Assembly (NCBI GenBank): GCA_938010385.1
Contig: CALLVD010000013.1
Span: 1 to 41,815, forward strand
Direction: 5' to 3'
DNA from: an uncultured Robiginitomaculum sp.
Lineage (GTDB): Bacteria > Pseudomonadota > Alphaproteobacteria > Caulobacterales > Maricaulaceae
Length of the DNA stretch: 41,815 bases
Position 1 is the first letter of the stretch, and each line of letters opens with the position of its first letter. Shown here piece by piece: positions 1 to 7,461 of this stretch. The notes below the pieces were generated by a model. That model was not told the DNA's origin and made no database searches. It saw only the letters and a list, made by a program, of their open reading frames with translations. The translations under genes were made by a program, and so were the position numbers.

Positions 1-15
1 TCAAAGGACATCAGA

Positions 16-843
16 ATGAAAATACTCCTCACCAATGATGATGGCCTCCGCGCGCCGGGGATGACGGTGCTTCGCGAGATAGCGGCGCAGCTTTCTGATG
101 ATGTGTGGGTGGTCGCGCCGGATACGGAGCAGTCGGCCGCGTCGCGGGGCGTGTCGCTGCATAATCCGGTGCGCGTGATTAAGGCCGAAGATAAAGTCTA
201 CTCCGTCACCGGCACGCCGACAGACAGCGTCATTTTGGCCATGCGCGACGTCATGGCGGACGCCCCGCCGGATTTGGTGCTGTCCGGCGTCAATCGCGGG
301 CAAAACATAGCCGAGGACGTGACGTTTTCCGGCACAATCGCGGGCGCGCTGCAGGGCATGCAAATGGGCGTGCCGTCTATCGCCCTGTCATTGGCTAAAG
401 GCCTGCATCCCAAACCGGAGACTGTCGCAGCGCCGAAAAGCGCATCGGGCGAAAAGCTGTTTGAAAATCCGCTGCGGGCAGGGCGCCTGCAATGGGAGAC
501 GGCTTTGCAGCACGGGCCCGGTTTGATTAAAAAGCTGCTGGCGAGCGGCTGGCCGAAAGACGTGATTATGAACGTCAATTTCCCGGATTGCGCGCCGGAC
601 GCGGTCAAAGGCGTGCAGGTGACACGGCAAGGACACCGCGATTTTCAAATGACCGGCGCGGACCGCCGGCCACATCCGCGCGGCGGGGATTATTTCTGGC
701 TGACATACAGCGCGCAGAAGTCCGATCCGCCGGCCGGGACGGATTTGCGCGCGATTTATGATGACTTTATCTCTGTCTCGCCGCTGCATGTGGATTTGAC
801 TCATGAGGCGGCCTTGGCAGATTTGGAGCGCGCCTTGTCGTGA
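16..843 (+). CDS. surE: 5'/3'-nucleotidase SurE
   Basis: SurE is a metal-dependent cytoplasmic phosphatase that dephosphorylates nucleoside monophosphates and short polyphosphates. The 275-residue product starts MKILLTNDDGLRAPG, with the acidic NDDG metal-binding motif at the extreme N-terminus. It also has the family segments PDTEQSAASRG, VTGTPTDSV and SGVNRGQN. The length is near the family norm of about 250-265. The start is preceded by AAGGA at a good distance. The stop overlaps the GTG start of pcm, so the two are translationally coupled, as in many proteobacteria. The gene upstream (often serS) lies outside the window. Confidence 0.97.
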   Translation: MKILLTNDDGLRAPGMTVLREIAAQLSDDVWVVAPDTEQSAASRGVSLHNPVRVIKAEDKVYSVTGTPTDSVILAMRDVMADAPPDLVLSGVNRGQNIAEDVTFSGTIAGALQGMQMGVPSIALSLAKGLHPKPETVAAPKSASGEKLFENPLRAGRLQWETALQHGPGLIKKLLASGWPKDVIMNVNFPDCAPDAVKGVQVTRQGHRDFQMTGADRRPHPRGGDYFWLTYSAQKSDPPAGTDLRAIYDDFISVSPLHVDLTHEAALADLERALS

Positions 844-1451
844 ACCCCGCCCGGCTCGATATGATCTTGCGCCTGCGCCAATCAGGCATTTCCGACGCCG
901 CCGTGCTGCGCGCCATGGAAACAATCGCGCGGGCCGGCTTTGTCGGTGGGCAGTATTCCGGCATGGCTTATGAAGAGCGCGACTTACCGATTGCGTGCGG
1001 GCAAAGCCTGCCGGCGCCCCTGACCGTGGCTGTCATGGCGCAGGCGCTGGAGCTTAAAGGCGACGGTAAGGTGCTCGAGATTGGCAGCGGCAGCGGTTAT
1101 CAATCCGCAGTGCTGTCGGCTTTGTGTACGCGGGTTTATTCCGTCGAGCGTTACGTGACCCTGTCCGCGGCCGCCAAAGCCAATGCGGCCGCGCAGGGCC
1201 GCGATAACATCGTCTTTCGTCATGGCGACGGCCGTTACGGTTGGCGCGGACAAGCGCCGTTTGACGCCATTTTGGTGACAGCGGGCCTGAAGGTAAAGCC
1301 GGTCAGCCTGCTCAGCCAACTTTCGCCGGCGGGCCGGCTCGTCTGCGTGATGGATGGCATGCTCACCGCTTACGGGCCCGGTGATACGGTCCGGGAATAC
1401 TTCAAAGTCAAGCTCGCGCCCTTGGAAGCCGGCAAAAGCAAAGTTTTATAA
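840..1451 (+). CDS. pcm: protein-L-isoaspartate O-methyltransferase
   Basis: This enzyme repairs damaged proteins: it uses S-adenosylmethionine to methylate isoaspartyl residues so that they can revert to aspartate. The 203-residue product carries the SAM-binding motif VLEIGSGSGYQSAVLS at about residues 79-94 and the family segment around YSVERY. The N-terminal helical part matches the ubiquitous Pcm form. The start is GTG and overlaps the surE stop by four bases. The pair surE-pcm forms a stress and stationary-phase repair unit in many Gram-negative bacteria. Confidence 0.95.
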   Translation: MNPARLDMILRLRQSGISDAAVLRAMETIARAGFVGGQYSGMAYEERDLPIACGQSLPAPLTVAVMAQALELKGDGKVLEIGSGSGYQSAVLSALCTRVYSVERYVTLSAAAKANAAAQGRDNIVFRHGDGRYGWRGQAPFDAILVTAGLKVKPVSLLSQLSPAGRLVCVMDGMLTAYGPGDTVREYFKVKLAPLEAGKSKVL

Positions 1452-1521
1452 CGCTTCGCCTTCACCTTCCCTTAACCCTATTCCTTCATATTTCGCTCAT
1501 TATTTGACTATGGAGGGACCT

Positions 1522-2310
1522 ATGGCCCGTTTGAAAACTGTATTAATGATCTCAGCGCTGGCCTCATTCGCGGCGCCTGCGTTTGCTCAAGATTATCCGA
1601 TGGCGAAAACCTATTCGACCGTTGAAGAGGCGCTTGCGGCATCAAAGGCACCGGCGACAACGTCGACCTATCAAGGCCTGCAAGGCCAAGGCACAACTTA
1701 CGTGAACACGGTTCAGGATTACGGCACGCCAATCACGAATATTGAGATTTTTGACACGCCGGTTACAGCAACGCAGAGCGCGGTTACGTCCGCAACCAAC
1801 CGCGTGACATACGAATCACCGACCGCGACTTATACGAAAACCTATGGCACTCCGGCCGCGCAGCCGGTCCACACAGGCACATATACCTATTCCGTACAGC
1901 TTGGCGATACGCTTTATTCCATTGCTAAGCGTAATGGGTTGAAAGTCTCTGAATTGATGAACGCAAACGGTTTGACAAGCAGCGCCTTGGCGGCCGGTCA
2001 AAACCTGTCAATTCCGGCGGCCAATACAGCGATGACAAGCACCTATGTTCAGGCTGTCCCGAGCTATGACAATCAAGTCATTACAGCCTCTCAACCGGCC
2101 GCGAGCGCAACAATCATCCGCACAGTGCAGCCCGTCCCGAGCGCATACGGGAATACTTACCGCGTTCTGCCCGGTGATACGCTTTATTCTATCGCGAAAA
2201 ACACATGCGCGACTGTCTCCGGAATCGCGAATGCGACGGGCATTACGCGCAACAGCATTTTAAGCCCGGGCCAAGCCCTGACTTTGCCGGCGGGTCATTG
2301 CGCGCAATAA
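1522..2310 (+). CDS. exported protein with two LysM domains
   Basis: A 262-residue protein with a clear signal peptide (MARLKTVLMISALASFAAPAFAQ, cleaved near residue 23). A Thr/Ser/Pro-rich linker is followed by two LysM peptidoglycan-binding domains. The first begins YSVQLGDTLYSIAKRNG (about residues 123-167). The second begins YRVLPGDTLYSIAKNTC (about 213-257) and runs to the C-terminus. It sits where alphaproteobacteria usually carry an NlpD-like LysM plus M23 peptidase gene, but no M23 domain is visible. I chose ATG 1522, which follows GGAGGG and gives a proper signal peptide, over a longer in-frame extension. Likely role: periplasmic cell-wall binding, possibly as a scaffold or amidase activator; the exact function is unknown. 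Confidence 0.85.
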   Translation: MARLKTVLMISALASFAAPAFAQDYPMAKTYSTVEEALAASKAPATTSTYQGLQGQGTTYVNTVQDYGTPITNIEIFDTPVTATQSAVTSATNRVTYESPTATYTKTYGTPAAQPVHTGTYTYSVQLGDTLYSIAKRNGLKVSELMNANGLTSSALAAGQNLSIPAANTAMTSTYVQAVPSYDNQVITASQPAASATIIRTVQPVPSAYGNTYRVLPGDTLYSIAKNTCATVSGIANATGITRNSILSPGQALTLPAGHCAQ

Positions 2311-2333
2311 TTTGCGCAAAATATAAAAATTTT

Positions 2334-2366
2334 AAAGGCCGCAGGACTTTCCTGCGGCCTTTTGGT
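2334..2366 (+). terminator. intrinsic terminator after the LysM gene
   Basis: A perfect 13-bp stem (2334-2346 with 2350-2362), a 3-base loop and a short T-rich tail. It starts 24 bases after the LysM stop codon and separates that gene from the yajC promoter. The A-rich 5' arm means it could also act on the opposite strand. Confidence 0.85.
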
Positions 2367-2394
2367 TTGCAAACGAGGCGGGCAGTCCTATATA
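2367..2394 (+). promoter_or_regulatory. candidate sigma-70-type promoter for yajC-secDF
   Basis: TTGCAA (2367-2372) and TATATA (2389-2394) are 16 bases apart. They lie directly after the terminator of the LysM gene and 46 bases before the yajC ATG. Position and spacing fit a promoter, but the call rests on pattern only. Confidence 0.45.
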
Positions 2395-2440
2395 GCCTGC
2401 TGAGCCTGATAAGAAGGCAGAAAATTTAAGGGACACAACA

Positions 2441-2782
2441 ATGCTTTTCACTCTCATGCAAGCCGCGCCGCCGGTCAGAAATCCGATGATTGATATTCTG
2501 CCGCTGATTTTGATCTTTGTTATCTTCTGGTTCCTGCTAATTCGTCCGCAGCAAAAGCGCGCGAAAGCGCATCAGGAGCTTTTGAAGACGGTGACGCGCG
2601 GCGATACCATTGTCACCAATGGCGGCGTTGTCGGCAAAGTGACTAAAGCCAATGATGACGAGCTGACTGTGGAAATTGCCCAAGGCGTTCGCATTCAGGT
2701 GCTTCGCGGAATGGTCGCCGATGTGCGCCGTCCGGAGCCGGCCAATGACCCGGCGCAGGCCAAGAAGACAAAAAAGAAGTAA
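2441..2782 (+). CDS. yajC: Sec translocon accessory subunit YajC
   Basis: YajC is a small inner-membrane partner of SecDF in the Sec holotranslocon. The 113-residue product has a short periplasmic N-terminus and one membrane segment (about residues 20-36, LPLILIFVIFWFLLI). The signature RPQQKRAKAHQ follows, and then a cytoplasmic beta-rich domain with VTRGDTIVTNGGVVGKV. The Lys-rich tail is typical. It is the first gene of the yajC-secD-secF operon, with an AAGGGA ribosome site upstream. Confidence 0.96.
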   Translation: MLFTLMQAAPPVRNPMIDILPLILIFVIFWFLLIRPQQKRAKAHQELLKTVTRGDTIVTNGGVVGKVTKANDDELTVEIAQGVRIQVLRGMVADVRRPEPANDPAQAKKTKKK

Positions 2783-2792
2783 CCCTTTTATA

Positions 2793-2824
2793 AAGCTCGC
2801 GCGCCGCTGCCCGCGGGCTTTTTT
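2793..2824 (+). terminator. hairpin with T-run between yajC and secD
   Basis: An 8-bp stem with one G-T pair (2793-2800 with 2813-2820) encloses a 12-base loop. Six T residues follow (2819-2824), 16 bases before the secD ATG. It may terminate part of the yajC transcripts and so set the yajC:secDF ratio, or act only as an mRNA-stability element. Confidence 0.5.
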
Positions 2825-2839
2825 ATATGAGACTTTAAT

Positions 2840-4447
2840 ATGCTCTATTTTTCCCGCTGGAAGATTTTCGGAATTATCGCCGTCTTGGTGATCGGCCTTT
2901 TGTTTGCTGCGCCGAATGCCATGTCGCCGGATGTACGCAAGACTCTGCCGGGTTTTCTGCCGTCAGAGACCATTAATCTGGGCCTTGATTTGCAGGGCGG
3001 GGCGCATTTGCTGCTCGAAGTGGATATTGACGATGTTATGGCGCGCCGCATGCAAAATGAAATGCAGAGCGTGCGCACGGTTTTGCGCGATGACCGCATT
3101 CGTGTCACCGGCCTGAAAACTGACGGCAAGGAAATCACGGGTAAGTTTTCTGAATCTGAGCGCGCGGCGGAGGGCTATAAGCTCATCGATACGCTGGCTG
3201 AACCGATTGGGCAGAACACGCTTGGCGGGCCAAAAAGCCTGAAAATTGAACGGCTTGGCGAAGCCTCTTTCCGCATTACGCCGACCGAAGAGTTTATCGA
3301 AGACATCACAAAACGCACGATTGAGCAGTCCATTGATACGCTGCGCACCCGTATTGACCCGACCGGCACGACAGAAATGACGCTGGCCCGGGAGGGTAAA
3401 GAGCGCATCTTGCTGCAAGTGCCGGGCGCGAAAGACATTCAGTCTATCAAAGACGCGATTGAAAAAACCGCGAATATGAGCTTCCACCTTGTGCGCGAGT
3501 CCGATGAACAGGAACTGCGCGCCGCTATGGAGCGGGACTTGCTGCCGTTCGGACATATCCTGCGTTATTACGAAGACGGGCAGCCGATTATTCTGCGCCA
3601 ACGTCCCGAAGTGACCGGTGAAGATTTGAAATCCTCTAAGGAAGGTATTCACCCGACCGGAGGTTATCCGATTGTGAACTTCACCTTTAACGGCAAAGGC
3701 GCGCGTAAATTCGGTGACACCACGTCTAAGAATGTCGGCAGCCGGTTTGCGGTTGTCCTTGATGAAGTCGTGATTTCCGCGCCGCGTATTAACGGCGCCA
3801 TCTTGGGCGGCTCGGGCTTTATCGAAGGCAGCTTTACGCCCAAATCCGCTCGCGACCTATCCTTGCTGCTGAACGCAGGCGCGTTGCCGGCGAAGCTTAA
3901 AATTACCGAAGAGCGCACGGTCGGCGCGGAGCTTGGCGAAGATTCGATCAAGGCCGGTAAGGTTGCCGCCATGATCGGCTTGGTCGGCGTGGCAATCTTT
4001 ATGTTCCTGATGTACGGCTTTCGGTTCGGCACATTTGCCAATCTGGCGCTCGCCTTTAACATTATCCTGATAGCCGCGGCGCTCTCGCTTATGGGCGCGA
4101 CGCTGACCCTGCCGGGGATTGCCGGGATTATCCTGACCATCGGTATGGCGGTTGATGCCAATGTGCTTATTTTTGAGCGTATTCGCGAAGAAACCGCCAA
4201 TGGGCGGCCGCCGCTCAACGCGATTGATACCGGCTATCGCCTGTCCTTGGCGCCGATTTTGGATGCCAATATTACCACGCTGATTGCGGCGCTGACGCTG
4301 TATTTTGTCGGCTCAGGCCCCATTCGCGGCTTTGCGGTGACCCTCGCCATCGGCATTGTCATGTCAGTGTTTACCGCCGTTGTCGTCGCCCGTCTGTTTA
4401 CATCCGTTTGGCACCGCCGCGCGCGTCCCAAAAAGCTGCCGATTTAG
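2840..4447 (+). CDS. secD: protein translocase subunit SecD
   Basis: SecD is an RND-family membrane protein that, with SecF, uses the proton gradient to complete protein export on the periplasmic side. The 535-residue product has an N-terminal membrane segment and the conserved segment LGLDLQGGAHLLLEVD (about residues 48-63). A large periplasmic P1 domain follows, then GARKFGDTT and the sequence VVLDEVVISAPRINGAI. Five more membrane helices fill the C-terminal third, with GMAVDANVLIFERIREE characteristic of the family. The length is in the short (alphaproteobacterial) range. secF follows after 9 bases. Confidence 0.97.
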   Translation: MLYFSRWKIFGIIAVLVIGLLFAAPNAMSPDVRKTLPGFLPSETINLGLDLQGGAHLLLEVDIDDVMARRMQNEMQSVRTVLRDDRIRVTGLKTDGKEITGKFSESERAAEGYKLIDTLAEPIGQNTLGGPKSLKIERLGEASFRITPTEEFIEDITKRTIEQSIDTLRTRIDPTGTTEMTLAREGKERILLQVPGAKDIQSIKDAIEKTANMSFHLVRESDEQELRAAMERDLLPFGHILRYYEDGQPIILRQRPEVTGEDLKSSKEGIHPTGGYPIVNFTFNGKGARKFGDTTSKNVGSRFAVVLDEVVISAPRINGAILGGSGFIEGSFTPKSARDLSLLLNAGALPAKLKITEERTVGAELGEDSIKAGKVAAMIGLVGVAIFMFLMYGFRFGTFANLALAFNIILIAAALSLMGATLTLPGIAGIILTIGMAVDANVLIFERIREETANGRPPLNAIDTGYRLSLAPILDANITTLIAALTLYFVGSGPIRGFAVTLAIGIVMSVFTAVVVARLFTSVWHRRARPKKLPI

Positions 4448-4456
4448 GAGGTCGTC

Positions 4457-5437
4457 ATGAAAGATATTTCCCTCGTCCGTGTCCTGCCCACGCAGCCAAA
4501 TGTTCCCTTTATTAAAGGCCGGACCATTGCGGCCATCATCTCAATCATCGGCGTTCTGGCCTCGCTGTTTTTGTTTTTCACAAACGGCCTGAATTACGGC
4601 ATCGACTTTAAAGGCGGCGCGGTGATTGAATTTACCACGCCGACCCAGCCTGATATCGAAGCTATTCGCGCTCTGGGTAACAGCTTGGATGTCGGCGCGG
4701 TCAGCGTGCAGACCATTGCGCGCCCCGGCCAAGATATTCCCGGCGTTCGCATCGCTTACCCGCGCATTGAGAGCGAAGACCCTGAAGCCGATGATGCAGA
4801 GCTGCAACAAATCGCCTTGGATAAAGTCCAAACGGCTTTGGAAGATAAATTCGGCGTTGAACGGTCTTCTATGTCTGCCAGCGTGCTGGGCTCCAAAGTA
4901 TCAGGCGAGCTGCGCACCAAAGGGATTATTGCCGTTATTGCGTCCCTGTCCATGGTTCTGCTCTATATCTGGATACGGTTTGAATGGCAGTTTGCCCTCG
5001 GCGCGGTTACGGCCTTGGCCCATGATGTGGCCTTGACCCTTGGCGTGTTCGAGCTGTTTCAGATTGAATTTAATCTGGCCATTGTGGCGGCCATTCTGAC
5101 CATTGTGGGCTACTCGCTCAACGATACGGTGATCGTGTATGACCGCATCCGAGAAAACCTGCGCAAATTTAAGAAAATGCCCCTGCCGCAAGTCTTAAAC
5201 CTGTCCATCAACGATACCTTGTCACGAACGATTATGACCTCTGTCACGACCTTGCTCGCGCTGACGGCGCTCTACTTCCTCGGCGGGGCGGGCCTGAAAG
5301 GCTTTAGCTTTGCAATGATTTGGGGCGTGTTTGTCGGGACGTATTCGTCCATCTTTATCGCGTCACCGGTCTTGCTGCTGCTGGGCGTGAACCGCGGCGG
5401 TGCTTTGGCCGGCGGCGATAATCCTGACGAGGCTTAA
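4457..5437 (+). CDS. secF: protein translocase subunit SecF
   Basis: SecF partners SecD. The 326-residue product has the expected N-terminal membrane segment, the motif GLNYGIDFKGGAVIEF (about residues 36-51), a small periplasmic domain, and five C-terminal membrane helices including GYSLNDTVIVYDRIRENLR. A strong AGGAGG ribosome site overlaps the end of secD. The stop codon shares TTAA with the stop of the convergent sodX gene, and the apparent terminator for this operon lies inside sodX (5601-5637). Confidence 0.97.
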   Translation: MKDISLVRVLPTQPNVPFIKGRTIAAIISIIGVLASLFLFFTNGLNYGIDFKGGAVIEFTTPTQPDIEAIRALGNSLDVGAVSVQTIARPGQDIPGVRIAYPRIESEDPEADDAELQQIALDKVQTALEDKFGVERSSMSASVLGSKVSGELRTKGIIAVIASLSMVLLYIWIRFEWQFALGAVTALAHDVALTLGVFELFQIEFNLAIVAAILTIVGYSLNDTVIVYDRIRENLRKFKKMPLPQVLNLSINDTLSRTIMTSVTTLLALTALYFLGGAGLKGFSFAMIWGVFVGTYSSIFIASPVLLLLGVNRGGALAGGDNPDEA

Positions 5438-5709
5438 CGGCGAAACAGGATGCGGTGCGTAATGCGCTCCGCTTCGACCAAGCCCATAACAGCGCTCGGC
5501 GTGGAGGCCGGATTGTCACCGACTAATGTCCAGCGATCACCGTCGCGCTCGCCGAGCCGTTTTATAATCAGGCCCAAATCGGCATGATTGACCAAACATA
5601 AAAGCCCGCTGCGCAAGGCAGCGGGCTTTATTTTTTTGCAAAGAACAATTTCGCCGTCCGTCAAAACAGGCAACATGCTGTCACCGGAGATTTTGACGAA
5701 GGTGAACAT
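5434..5709 (-). CDS. sodX: nickel-type superoxide dismutase maturation protease
   Basis: A 91-residue S24/S26-like serine protease that fits the SodX family, which removes the propeptide of Ni-SOD so that the new N-terminal His can bind nickel. Ser11 in ISGDSMLP is the likely nucleophile and Lys50 in LIIKRL the likely general base. The end contains VGDNPASTPS, as in signal-peptidase-like folds. The gene starts 6 bases after the sodN stop. ATG 5709 is preferred over a TTG one codon earlier. The absence of a membrane anchor agrees with a cytoplasmic role. A terminator-like hairpin lies within its coding sequence. Confidence 0.88.
   Translation of the reverse strand: MFTFVKISGDSMLPVLTDGEIVLCKKIKPAALRSGLLCLVNHADLGLIIKRLGERDGDRWTLVGDNPASTPSAVMGLVEAERITHRILFRR
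5601..5637 (+). terminator. intrinsic terminator of yajC-secDF, inside sodX
   Basis: An 11-bp perfect stem (5601-5611 with 5619-5629) with a 7-base loop is followed by TTTATTTTTTT. It begins about 165 bases after the secF stop and lies wholly within the antisense sodX coding sequence. Because the 5' flank is A-rich (ACATAAAA), the minus strand also reads as a hairpin followed by TTTTATGTTT, so it could cut sodX transcription as well. Confidence 0.8.
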
Positions 5710-5715
5710 CAATGC

Positions 5716-6192
5716 CTAGAGGTCAGGAATGACCACGTCGACATTCGGGGCGTATGGGCAAGGCGCGACTTTGGTCTTAATGCCTTTCATGTCCCAGAAC
5801 ATTTCAGAGAACTCGTTACACAGCGCGACCAGCTTTTCGCCGTCTTCGCGGTGCAGGTCTTGCTTACAGGCAGACCCGGCCATCATGATTTTATGAGCGA
5901 GCTCGTGCGCGCCCGGATGCTTCTCAAGATGCGCGCCTTTCATGAAGTCGCCCCAGATGACGCGGACTTCGTGCTTGGTCAGCTCAGCCTGATGCTCTTT
6001 TTCAGCCGTATTGCGGGCAACTTGCATAGCGAACGCTGTTTCGGACAGACCTTTGTCTTTCAAAGACAACAGGATGTCGATTTGGCGAAGGGTAGACACG
6101 GCGTGGTACATGACCGTGCGCGCGTCATAAATACCGCAAGGAATGTCGCAATGAGCGGCGGCAGTATCGATTTGGAAAAAATTGTTTAGCAT
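5716..6192 (-). CDS. sodN: nickel superoxide dismutase
   Basis: Ni-SOD converts superoxide to oxygen and hydrogen peroxide. The 158-residue precursor has a 13-residue leader (MLNNFFQIDTAAA) followed by the nickel hook HCDIPCGIYD (residues 14-23). After cleavage, His1, Cys2 and Cys6 of the mature protein would bind Ni. The remainder is the expected four-helix bundle sequence (for example EKEHQAELTKHEVRVIWGDF). ATG 6192 has AAGGAG at good spacing, overlapping the stop of the upstream small gene. The gene is co-directional with sodX, which should process the leader. Ni-SOD is scattered among marine bacteria and often spreads horizontally. Confidence 0.96.
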   Translation of the reverse strand: MLNNFFQIDTAAAHCDIPCGIYDARTVMYHAVSTLRQIDILLSLKDKGLSETAFAMQVARNTAEKEHQAELTKHEVRVIWGDFMKGAHLEKHPGAHELAHKIMMAGSACKQDLHREDGEKLVALCNEFSEMFWDMKGIKTKVAPCPYAPNVDVVIPDL

Positions 6193-6203
6193 ATCAGGTC
6201 TCC

Positions 6204-6407
6204 TTAACCGCGCTGACGGCGGGAATAAACAACGCCGCCGACAATAGCCGCCGCCGCAACAAGCAGGCCAAAGCCGTGCACGGGCTGTGATGCCCAATGA
6301 ACAATCGCTTGAACGACGCTCATATCATGATGCCCGCTATGGGCAAAAGCAGGGGCCGCGAGCGCTGCAAAAGCAGCGACAGCGGAAGTGCGTGAAATAT
6401 ATTTCAT
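6204..6407 (-). CDS. small His-rich exported membrane protein upstream of sodN
   Basis: A 67-residue protein with a signal peptide ending AAPAFA (residues 17-22). The mature N-terminus would be HSGHHDMS. A second histidine cluster follows (H37, H44), then a C-terminal membrane helix (about 45-61) ending YSRRQRG. It resembles the N-terminal metal-binding start of HupE/UreJ nickel permeases but has only one membrane helix. It is the first gene of the sodN-sodX operon, with AGAGGA before the ATG. Inferred role: periplasmic nickel binding or delivery for Ni-SOD; this is not established. Confidence 0.7.
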   Translation of the reverse strand: MKYISRTSAVAAFAALAAPAFAHSGHHDMSVVQAIVHWASQPVHGFGLLVAAAAIVGGVVYSRRQRG

Positions 6408-6456
6408 GGAATTCCTCTTTTTATAAAAATTTCAGTTCGGTTTGAATAGCCTAACG

Positions 6457-6462
6457 TATAAT
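6457..6462 (+). promoter_or_regulatory. -10 box (TATAAT) in the divergent sodN / phytoene-synthase-like spacer
   Basis: A consensus TATAAT with no convincing -35 partner. Transcription from it would begin near 6469, leaving about 32 bases before ATG 6501 but only 8 before ATG 6477. This supports the shorter start for the downstream gene. Confidence 0.4.
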
Positions 6463-6500
6463 GACTACGCGCCGTCATGGCGAGCCGATTTGAAAGAAAT

Positions 6501-7295
6501 ATGACCGACAGTGATTTTTCAGACCCCGCCGTACGCGACGCGCTGATGGAGACGCTTAAAGGCGTTGACCCTGACCGTTACCGGGCGGCGCTGATGGCCG
6601 GCGCGCCGGCACGTGATCGCTTACTGACGCTGTACGCTTTTCACTATGAGCTCGCCAAAGTGCCGGAAATGGTGTCCGAGCCGGTGATTGGCGCGATACG
6701 CTATCAATGGTGGCGCGACGCTGTGGCCGAGATTTATGAGGGCAAGCCGGTGCGCAAGCATGAAGTGGCGACGCCGCTACGGACTGTGCTGATTGATTGC
6801 GATGTGCCGCGCTATTGGGTCGACGCGCTGATTGACGGGCGCGAGCGGGATTTGGACCCGCGTCCGTTTGCAAATATCAGTGAGGCGAAAGAGTATTGCA
6901 CCGCCACATCCGGCAAGCTGATGCAGATTGCTGTGCAAGTCGCCGCGCCTGATTCTGATTTGAGCGAGACACAATCGGCAGGCATAGCGCAGGCCGGGCT
7001 GACTTGGGGCCTGACCGGGCTGGCGCGGGCCTACAGATTTTATCAAAGCCGCATGTTGTCAGAGCTGACATTCAGCGAGATTAAAGACGCCGCCGGCGCG
7101 GCATATGACGCAGCGGGCAGGGCGCTTGGCAAGGTGGACACGCAGGTTATGCCGGCCGTGGCTTACGCCGCTTTGGCCCCGAAATATCTGGCGCGCATGG
7201 GCGGCAGCTTTGACCCCGCAAAAGACAGCGTGAGCTACGGTCCGCTGGCGAAACAAATGCGCCTGATGCGGGCCGGGATGACCGGCCGTATTTAG
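6501..7295 (+). CDS. squalene/phytoene synthase family protein (NDUFAF6-like)
   Basis: 264 residues from ATG 6501; a start at 6477 would add 8 residues. The sequence matches the alphaproteobacterial branch related to mitochondrial complex I assembly factor NDUFAF6: LLTLYAFHYELAKVPEMVSEP and IGAIRYQWWRDAV. The Asp-rich DxxxD diphosphate-binding motifs of true squalene and phytoene synthases are absent, so catalysis on prenyl diphosphates is unlikely. In related genomes this gene follows secF closely, often with a Mth938-like gene between. Here the Ni-SOD operon occupies that position. The function in bacteria is unknown. Confidence 0.85.
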   Translation: MTDSDFSDPAVRDALMETLKGVDPDRYRAALMAGAPARDRLLTLYAFHYELAKVPEMVSEPVIGAIRYQWWRDAVAEIYEGKPVRKHEVATPLRTVLIDCDVPRYWVDALIDGRERDLDPRPFANISEAKEYCTATSGKLMQIAVQVAAPDSDLSETQSAGIAQAGLTWGLTGLARAYRFYQSRMLSELTFSEIKDAAGAAYDAAGRALGKVDTQVMPAVAYAALAPKYLARMGGSFDPAKDSVSYGPLAKQMRLMRAGMTGRI

Positions 7296-7307
7296 GCACA
7301 TTAGCGC

Positions 7308-7335
7308 TTGTATGAGCGCGCTTTTCTGCTAAACT
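7308..7335 (+). promoter_or_regulatory. candidate promoter for rpsB-tsf
   Basis: TTGTAT (7308-7313) and TAAACT (7330-7335) are 16 bases apart, just after the preceding stop codon and about 120 bases before rpsB. Pattern-based call only. Confidence 0.4.
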
Positions 7336-7353
7336 CCTCAGCATTATTTCACA

Positions 7354-7433
7354 CGCGGATTGCGGCGGTCACATCTTACATAGTGACATGTCAATCCGGT
7401 GAGCCGGGAATTACCCCGACTTGCAGATCCGCG
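7354..7433 (+). promoter_or_regulatory. structured 5' leader of rpsB
   Basis: The segment 7356-7362 (CGGATTG) can pair with 7392-7398 (CAATCCG), enclosing an inner GTCAC/GTGAC hairpin. The overlapping segment 7354-7360 (CGCGGAT) can instead pair with 7427-7433 (ATCCGCG), next to the ribosome site. The two pairings exclude each other. S2 is known to repress its own mRNA in other bacteria, so an autoregulatory leader is plausible but unproven. Confidence 0.4.
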
Positions 7434-7461
7434 GAGGCCAACCGGAAAAGGAGTTTATCCA

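Noticed and set aside
2963-3652. Minus-strand open frame (about 229 codons) inside secD
   Set aside because: Antisense shadow of the strongly conserved SecD sequence; no ribosome site or neighbour gene.
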